Assembly (NCBI GenBank): GCA_947179485.1
Contig: OX359245.1
Coordinates: 71,969,067 to 72,033,066, forward strand
Source: Allacma fusca
Lineage: Eukaryota; Arthropoda; Collembola; Symphypleona; Sminthuridae
Reading direction: 5' to 3'
DNA length: 64,000 nt
Shown piece by piece: positions 57,616 through 64,000 of this stretch (position 1 is its first letter; the number at the start of each line of letters is the position of its first letter). The translations under genes were made by a program, and so were the position numbers. The notes under the pieces were generated by a model. That model saw only the letters and a list, made by a program, of their open reading frames with translations, was not told the DNA's origin and searched no databases.

Positions 57616-59089
57616 TTTGAGGGGCTAAGTAAGTAGATGCATTTACTGGTTTCACAAATTTTAATTTTTAATTGCATGCAAACTCATATTGTCCCCACCC
57701 CCATGTGATATTTAAATTCCTGAACCTTAAATTCCACTAGCATTGGGAAACACTTTGCCCCCATGTGAATTACAATAATTACAAAATTACCTGCATGGTA
57801 ACAATCATCGATGAATTTATTAGACAACTCACTGGACCTTTGGGTTCAAATTCACCTGTAATAATTGCTTTTCCGAACGAACAGTACAATTACGTGTAGC
57901 GTTTTGTCTGAACACTGGCAGATCCTGGACTTCGTGGTCAAGTAATGTTGATAGCAGGTCAAATCAATATTTGAGAAACAATGGAAAACTTGTACGTGGG
58001 ACGTGGTTCTGGGTTGGTTCAAATGTAATAATTGAAATTGATTTTGCTTGTAACCTTTATTTGTGAAAGTTTTTAATTCTGTTCATTGTAATCTGCATTA
58101 CGCGCAACCCAATTGAGCTAATTTTAAATCCAGATCATACACAAAAGTTACGAGCAAAATCAATTTCAGCCACGTTTCAACAAACCCGGAACCACTTCCA
58201 AAACTTGAATTTTAATATTATGCTAGATTAAATTGACTTAAAAGGTTTAAACAATTTTCTGGACAAACATTCTACGGACTGTTTCATGTCGTGTTTCTCC
58301 TACCCTTAGCTCATTTAAAGGAAATTAGCATTGCCAAAATATATGATTCCTCAATTTGAAGCAAATTGTTTATCGAGATTATTCTAAATTTGATTCTTTG
58401 CCCTAGGTTCGTATGGTTCGGTATGTATTTCCTAATTTTCCAGACCATAAGAATTTGAGGAGAGGAGAATTTTAGTGTTCAACTAAAGTACGCATAAGTG
58501 TGGGATTCCTATTAGGGAAAATCAAATGTAATTTAAAGTACTTATTGCAGAACTTTTTATATTTAAATTCTCAAATACTCCATTGCCGAATTTATTTGCT
58601 CACTATTTTTTAATTACAAGCCTTAACATCTACATTTTATCTTTATATCACCTAAAAATATCATTAAGCAATAAGGATTGATTTGTAGAAACCATACATT
58701 TTAGTGACTATAGCACGTGAAACATGCTGCGCAATTACGAATTTCTTTCATTTTTCTTATTTTAAATAATCAGTGCGTCCAGTGTCAGAGACTTCAGTTA
58801 CGTTATTATGGTACAACTGAGCTACATATAAATTATAATAAAATTATAAAAACTCATGGGCAAAGCACCATACAGTGATGCAACAGTAGGATTTAATAGC
58901 AATGTAATGTTAGTATTAAATTGATCAAACGATTAGTTAAACTCCACGTGTATAGCCAAATATTGAATTTGGGAGAGAACCTTGGTATGCCAGAGCGTTG
59001 TATCATAATTTTTTGATGATATAATGTCAACCAGCTATATGAAACGAATTGTTAATCTTCTTACAATTAATAGTTCACATGTCTTATAT
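57616..59089. other. 1.5 kb without a recognisable gene
   Basis: Upstream of the receptor gene and ahead of the LINE. No coding or repeat structure was recognised. Confidence 0.4.
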
Positions 59090-61818
59090 TGAATTTGAAT
59101 TTGTATAACATACAAGGCTATAATACTGTTATTAAGAGCAGAAGTAATGGGAAGAAAGGTGGTGGTTTATTGATGTATGTGCATAAAAGAGTCAGGTATA
59201 ATATTCTTGATTTGAATGTAGAGTTGTTTAACTCGGATGTTGAACTCATTGCCTGTAAAATTGGCCTCACAGAATTCCAGTCAATATTGATAGTAGCTAT
59301 CTGTAGACCCCCGTCGAGCTCAATTGAAAAGTTTCTGTTATTCTTGAATAATCTGTTTGATAAGATTTCTAAACTTAAATATGCATGCATTATAACAGGT
59401 GATATCAATATAGATCTGTCAAATGCTACAGTTGATACTATTAAGTTACTGTCATGTTTAAGTAAGTATAGCTTTAAACAAATTATTAATGTTCAAACTC
59501 GTAGGACAGTTGGTAAACGCTCGTCAAGTTCTCTTATAGATCACCTTTATATACCAGCTTCATTATGTATAGAATGGAGTAGTTATACTACAGGATTGTC
59601 CGACCACGACTATGTTTGTTTCAATTACAGCTTTAAGAAAACCTCTGCACATGTAGTGAAGGAGATTGTATATCGTGATCTCACTGGTATTGACTGGACC
59701 TTGATTAATACGGAATTATGCAAAATTGACTGGAATTTCCTTATGAATGACAAATATGATGTTGACTTTGTGTACAATGTTATATCAACAACCGTACGAG
59801 TTCTTTTAGATGAATTTGCTATAGTTAGGAAGAAACGTGTTAAATGTAATACGAAGTCATGGGTAAATGCCGATATAAGGCTCCTCATTAAAGATAGAGA
59901 TAAGACCAAACGACTAGCATGTATGAATGACTGTACGCATATGTGGAGTAAGTATAAGGAGTTGCGTTCTAGAGTTAAAGTTGAACTTTATGCAGCAAAA
60001 AGAAACTACTTTAGCACCCAAATCAATAGGAATACCTCTACCAATGGTATATGGAGAATTGTGGATGAGGCTATGGGTGTGGAAAGAAATGCGTGTACTC
60101 AAATAGATAACTTATGTGCTACTAATAACAAGAATATCTCTTCCTTTAGGGAAATATGTGACATACTTGCATCCTCATTCACAGTGCCTTGTGATTATGT
60201 AGATGATGATATTGTATCTTTTAAGTGCCAACTAGATAGTATTGTTGAGTGTACTCCAATATCACCAGATGAAATATGGTCTGCGGTACATAGTCTGAAA
60301 CGTAAATGTAATAATAATAAGTATGATGTTATCAACCGCGATATTTTCTGTAAAGCCTCTATTGTGACTCCAGTGTTATTACTTTTCAATCTGATCCTAA
60401 TGACATGTACTATACCTAGACATTTTAAGTCAGCGACTGTAACACCTATATATAAAGGCAAAGGAAGTAAGTCCTGTGCCGATTCCTTTCGTCCAATTCA
60501 TAGTCTCCCTTTTCTGAACAAACTATTTGAAAAGGTAATATGCAAACGTCTAGTTTCTGAGTGTGATAAGAAGCTCGATGAGAATCAGCATGGTTTTCGT
60601 CGTGGTCGCTCATGCTTTACTGCTGTGCTGGTTTTTATGCATAAGTTATGTAAGTATTTGGGGATACCTGTTGTAAAGGTTCTTGCGGTATTTATAGATC
60701 TAAGGAAAGCATTTAACTCTGTGTCAAGACTGCTCCTCTTACGTAAAATACGTACAAACTTTGATTGCAATGAAAGACTTTTGAAAGTATTATCTGACTA
60801 TCTCACCTACAGGAAATTTAAAATTTTTATCAATGGTTCGCTGTCACAGGAGTATGATGATTTAAATGGTGTGCCACAGGGTTCAATTCTTGGTCCGTAC
60901 CTATTTATTCTGTTCTTCTCAGATATTAGTAATGTTCTGACAATTGACTATGTAGCCTATGCTGATGACTTGGTTATGTTTATGTATGATACCTGTATAT
61001 CCAATCTTTTCACTAACATGCAAGTATGGTTAAATAAGGTACAGAGCTGGATGAATGATAATTCCTTGTCCATAAATACTGCTAAAACTATGTATGTAAT
61101 TTTTAACAAATCTAAGACTAATGTAGAAACTGACAGCCAACTTTATGTAAATGGAGAGGAAATATCCAGAGTGTGGTCTTTTAAGTATCTTGGTGTAATC
61201 ATTGATGACAAGTTGAGCCTTAAAGAACACTGTGACCATGTACTACATAAGGTCTCAAAATCAATGGGAGCGGTTTTAAGAGTACGCCGTTGCCTTAATC
61301 ATAATACGCTATGCATGGTTATTAATGCATTTGTATTCTCCCATATAGGATATTGCATCCTTGTTTGGTCTAAGGTATGTAAATCTAAAATAGACATCAT
61401 ACAATGTAAACTTGATCGCTTCCTCTTGACTCTGTACACTAATAGCTGTAAACCTAAGCGATCCCAGTCTCTGTCATATGTATATGAATATTTCAGTGTT
61501 CTGACTATACCTGAAAGTATTGTTTACTACAGTAGCAAGTTTACATATTCGGTATTACATTATGGACACTGTGTTAACTATATAAATGGACTGATAATTG
61601 CTAAGTTTAGTTCGGCTCGGCTTAGATCCTCAAAACATATTGAATTAACTCAACCACTACTAAAATTAGCTATTGCCCAAAAGAATATATTGTATCTCTG
61701 TGTAAAAATATGGAATGACCTGCCTAGTACTCTTCGTTGCCGTGATGGTTTTTATGGTATATTTCATAAAATGCTGGTTGAACACATTTTATCTTCACGT
61801 AATGAGCAAGTTATGTGA
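59089..61818 (+). CDS. LINE endonuclease-reverse transcriptase, N-terminally truncated
   Basis: An open frame of about 910 codons with no internal stop and no ATG at its beginning (the frame opens after a TAG at 59071). It starts inside the endonuclease (LYNIQGYNTVIKSRSNGKKG), with TGDINIDL and GLSDHDYVCFNY; the N-terminal catalytic segment is missing. The reverse transcriptase contains SFRPIHSLPFLNKLFEKVIC, VFIDLRKAFNSVSRLLLLRK, GVPQGSILGPYLFILFFSDI and YADDLVMFMYD, and ends with IWNDLPSTLRCRDGFYGIFH. The RT looks capable of activity, but the endonuclease is incomplete, so this copy should not move by itself. Intactness implies a recent insertion. Confidence 0.9.
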   Translation: MNLNLYNIQGYNTVIKSRSNGKKGGGLLMYVHKRVRYNILDLNVELFNSDVELIACKIGLTEFQSILIVAICRPPSSSIEKFLLFLNNLFDKISKLKYACIITGDINIDLSNATVDTIKLLSCLSKYSFKQIINVQTRRTVGKRSSSSLIDHLYIPASLCIEWSSYTTGLSDHDYVCFNYSFKKTSAHVVKEIVYRDLTGIDWTLINTELCKIDWNFLMNDKYDVDFVYNVISTTVRVLLDEFAIVRKKRVKCNTKSWVNADIRLLIKDRDKTKRLACMNDCTHMWSKYKELRSRVKVELYAAKRNYFSTQINRNTSTNGIWRIVDEAMGVERNACTQIDNLCATNNKNISSFREICDILASSFTVPCDYVDDDIVSFKCQLDSIVECTPISPDEIWSAVHSLKRKCNNNKYDVINRDIFCKASIVTPVLLLFNLILMTCTIPRHFKSATVTPIYKGKGSKSCADSFRPIHSLPFLNKLFEKVICKRLVSECDKKLDENQHGFRRGRSCFTAVLVFMHKLCKYLGIPVVKVLAVFIDLRKAFNSVSRLLLLRKIRTNFDCNERLLKVLSDYLTYRKFKIFINGSLSQEYDDLNGVPQGSILGPYLFILFFSDISNVLTIDYVAYADDLVMFMYDTCISNLFTNMQVWLNKVQSWMNDNSLSINTAKTMYVIFNKSKTNVETDSQLYVNGEEISRVWSFKYLGVIIDDKLSLKEHCDHVLHKVSKSMGAVLRVRRCLNHNTLCMVINAFVFSHIGYCILVWSKVCKSKIDIIQCKLDRFLLTLYTNSCKPKRSQSLSYVYEYFSVLTIPESIVYYSSKFTYSVLHYGHCVNYINGLIIAKFSSARLRSSKHIELTQPLLKLAIAQKNILYLCVKIWNDLPSTLRCRDGFYGIFHKMLVEHILSSRNEQVM

Positions 61819-61983
61819 GTGATGGTGTGTATCATAGGTATTTTTGTACTTTGACCCGGTATGTAATGATGATTGTATTGACTATGTATGTGCCTGAATG
61901 AGTGTCTGGGGTGAAAACCAATATTTATATTGACTCCTTTGACATGCTGATTAATAATAAAGACTAATAATAATAATAATAAT
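59090..61983 (+). mobile_element. LINE, 5'-truncated, with (TAA)n tail
   Basis: The element carries one long EN-RT frame and ends in a short 3' UTR with a (TAA)n tail at about 61950-61983. The endonuclease lacks its first ~50 residues, so the copy is truncated at about 59090. The C-terminal IWNDLPSTLR motif and absence of an RNase H domain suggest the CR1/L2/jockey group; the TAA tail alone does not decide the clade. No target duplication was identified. Confidence 0.85.
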
Positions 61984-62117
61984 ATGAGATTACTTTTTCC
62001 AGCGAAGCGGTCTATTAACATTAAGCCTTCAAGACAGGCCTCGATACGGGATTCATAGCCATTTACGGTAGGTCTTAAGTTTGTCTATATGTACTCACAC
62101 AATTCTCAAAAACTTGC

Positions 62118-62144
62118 CCCTGTGAAGCACAGGGCTTTTACTAG
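62118..62144 (+). mobile_element. Helitron 3' terminus
   Basis: The same 7-bp hairpin CCCTGTGAAGCACAGGG (62118-62134) followed by TTTTA-like spacer and CTAG (62141-62144), then T. Only the 3' end can be delimited; its body probably extends upstream to the LINE end near 61984. Confidence 0.72.
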
Positions 62145-62147
62145 TAA

Positions 62148-63649
62148 TCCTCTCTTCTAAGTTGAAAGAGTGGATAGTGACCGTGATGGTAAGAATCAAA
62201 TTTTCGCGCGCGATAGATGTTTCGAGTATCGACGACCATAGAGCTGTGCAGCTAGCTGTTGCATACAACTACTTACTGCCTTCGCTATTTACATTTGCCT
62301 TTCTGAGCCAGCAAATGCTGGCTGTGCAGTGCTCGTTTGAATTGAAGATGATGAGAGAGGGTCATTTTTAAATCTTCGCTCTCTCCTATAAGCGCTTTAT
62401 AGATTCGCGAGTACACACTGCCATAAAGGCTAAATGGCATAGGTACACCAAAGCATTATACAGTAGCAAGGGCGCTGATATTGCCACGGTCTACATTTAT
62501 AACAACTCAAACGGTGACTACTCATTGACATTAAAGAGAAGACAGTTTCCTACTAGCGTATGTTTTGCAAATTTTGCAAAGACAGTTAATAAATGTCACG
62601 GGCATTTTTTAAATGGCAATTTTTTGATAAAGCTGGGATTTATTTTCACATGGACAACTACAGGTTGCTTTTTCGAGTTGTAAGTCTAAAGAAAATATAA
62701 AGGTCGTTGTAACTGACACTGGCGAACAAGGTGAAACAACGGGAAAAGGTGAAGGTATATACACAAATAATTAAGTTTTTAATTCTTAAGTTCTGTAATT
62801 TGTTGGATGTTTAATAATTATTATTTCAAAAATTGGAGTAAAAAAACCTTCCTAAGGCTATTGGCTCTCTTCATACTAGAATTTGACGATGAGAGGGCAT
62901 TTCTAAATCTTCATTCTCTCTCTCCTAAACGCGATTTATTGGATAGCGAGTAAAAACAAATTGTGTGTTTAAAGAAGTTGTGTAATGCTAGATTATAATC
63001 ATACAACAATGTGCTTCAGAAGCAAATGCCCTTATTTAAAACCTTATTCGATTTGAATTTTTTTTATTTCGACAATAGAATTTTAATGCTGGTGGATGAA
63101 GCCACTAGACTGCGCCAGTTTTGTTATTGGGAAATATGGGGTAACCATTGACGCAGGCTCTGGCTTGATCCGATACATCATAACAATTTTACGATGATGA
63201 AAATTAAATCTTCGCTCTCCCTCTTAAAGGCTATAAGCTCCTATTGATTTACGATTGAGATTACCAATTACATCAAAGGCTAACTACCCGGCTTTTTTCG
63301 GTATGTATTATGAAAGTATTTACAATTTGCGTGTATGTATTTAAGGAAGTTTTTTAACGTGTAGCGTCAAATTTTTATTAAAAATAAATTATATTCAAAA
63401 TCTTGAGGACTACCTAACTAGAGTTCAATTTAAAAAAATTCCAAGTAAGAATCCTTATAAATTAATGCCTAGGCATGGAGTTTGTGGCTATTAAAATTTC
63501 GCGCGCTACTGTTAAAATAAGCGTCCAAGATTTAGGTCTCTACGACTGGGCTTGATTCCTGAGATATTAAGCCCCTACATCCACACTCACACGACCATCT
63601 CTCCAAGTACGTAGATAATTGTCCCTGTGAAGCACAGGGCTGTTACTAG
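62148..63649 (+). mobile_element. Candidate complete non-autonomous Helitron, 1.5 kb
   Basis: It begins TCCTCTCTTCTAAGTTGAAA at 62148 (after A) and could end with hairpin CCCTGTGAAGCACAGGG (63623-63639) and CTAG (63646-63649) before T, as Helitrons insert between A and T. It starts three bases after the CTAG of the preceding copy. Internally, the motif AATCTTCGCTCTCTCCT recurs in diverged form near 62373, 62909 and 63210, so the body may itself be a stack of Helitron pieces rather than one element. No coding capacity. Confidence 0.55.
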
Positions 63650-63849
63650 TTTTAGTATTACTTGCGGTAAAGTAACTAGCCTGCGTCGTCTTTTTTAAGA
63701 GAAACACTGTAATCCACCGACGCAGGTGGTGGCTATACCGCTAGCCCTATACTAATTTGAAAGAACGGCCCATCTTCGTCTTGGTGTAATACGGATTTGA
63801 GATACAAATTTAAGCGCGCAAAATAAATTATTTAAATTATTTTTAAATT

Positions 63850-63942
63850 ACTAAACCATTATACAGTCGCAAGGGCTGGCGACATTGTCACGGGCATTCA
63901 TCCACCAACAAGACGGCACACTCTTTCAAATTAGAAGAGAGA
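63850..63942 (-). mobile_element. Further Helitron 5'-end fragment, inverted
   Basis: Read on the minus strand, CTCTCTTCTAATTTGAAAGA near 63942-63925 resembles the 5' end of the copies at 62148 and 43981, followed by the TTGCGACTGTATAATGG-type stretch (about 63870-63850) also found near 62455-62470. The copy is diverged and without a visible 3' end; it may continue past the window. Confidence 0.5.
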
Positions 63943-64000
63943 ATTGATTTTTGAAAAATTTTTAAAATAAATTATTAAAGCATTCTACGGCAGCAAGGGC

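Overview
This is AT-rich animal DNA. Genes with short introns, an initiator tRNA-Met with eukaryotic pol III boxes, an arthropod-type non-muscle myosin essential light chain, divergent ionotropic receptors (IRs) and a gustatory-type 7TM receptor point to an arthropod. A springtail (Collembola) fits best, but this is inference: nothing in the window names the species.

Layout. 1-3960: a LINE on the minus strand (ORF1 plus an open EN-RT ORF2 that leaves the window). 4268-6184: an intronless IR (minus). 9598-11076: an 11-finger C2H2 zinc-finger gene (minus), followed by an eroded zinc-finger relic on the plus strand (about 11466-13127). 17021-23626: a complete eleven-exon angiotensin-converting-enzyme-like gene (minus). 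23627-30275: a gene-free stretch with one Helitron. 30276-31171: Mlc-c (three exons). 31200-41740: a transposon-rich stretch that also holds tRNA-iMet. 42109-43176: a two-exon gene for a terpene-cyclase / squalene-hopene-cyclase-like protein, a candidate for horizontal transfer. 44274-46442: a second intronless IR. 46753-48371: a solo LTR with an internal minisatellite. 50006-53405: a broken paralogue of that IR. 54828-57615: a gustatory receptor gene (minus) with a duplicated 3' end. 59090-61983: a 5'-truncated LINE. 62118-64000: stacked Helitron pieces.

The dominant unexplained pattern is a set of ten (plus one end fragment) non-autonomous DNA elements of about 0.45-1.25 kb (one enlarged to 2 kb by a nested mariner). 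They have hAT-like CAG/TAG ends and 8-bp target duplications: six exact, three with 7 of 8 bases, one imperfect. In each, the inverted termini run inward into arrays of short degenerate repeats. Each family uses a different unit (GGGAAC-, GAACT-, CGATAT-, AAATAC-, ACTTGACC-type and others), but the layout is always the same. No hAT transposase is visible here. The insertions interrupt a zinc-finger relic, an IR gene, a Helitron, a tandem repeat and a duplicated receptor end, so several empty sites can be inferred.

The host genes do not form a functional cluster. The IRs and the gustatory receptor are chemosensory; the ACE, Mlc-c and tRNA are housekeeping or physiological genes; the cyclase-like gene stands alone.
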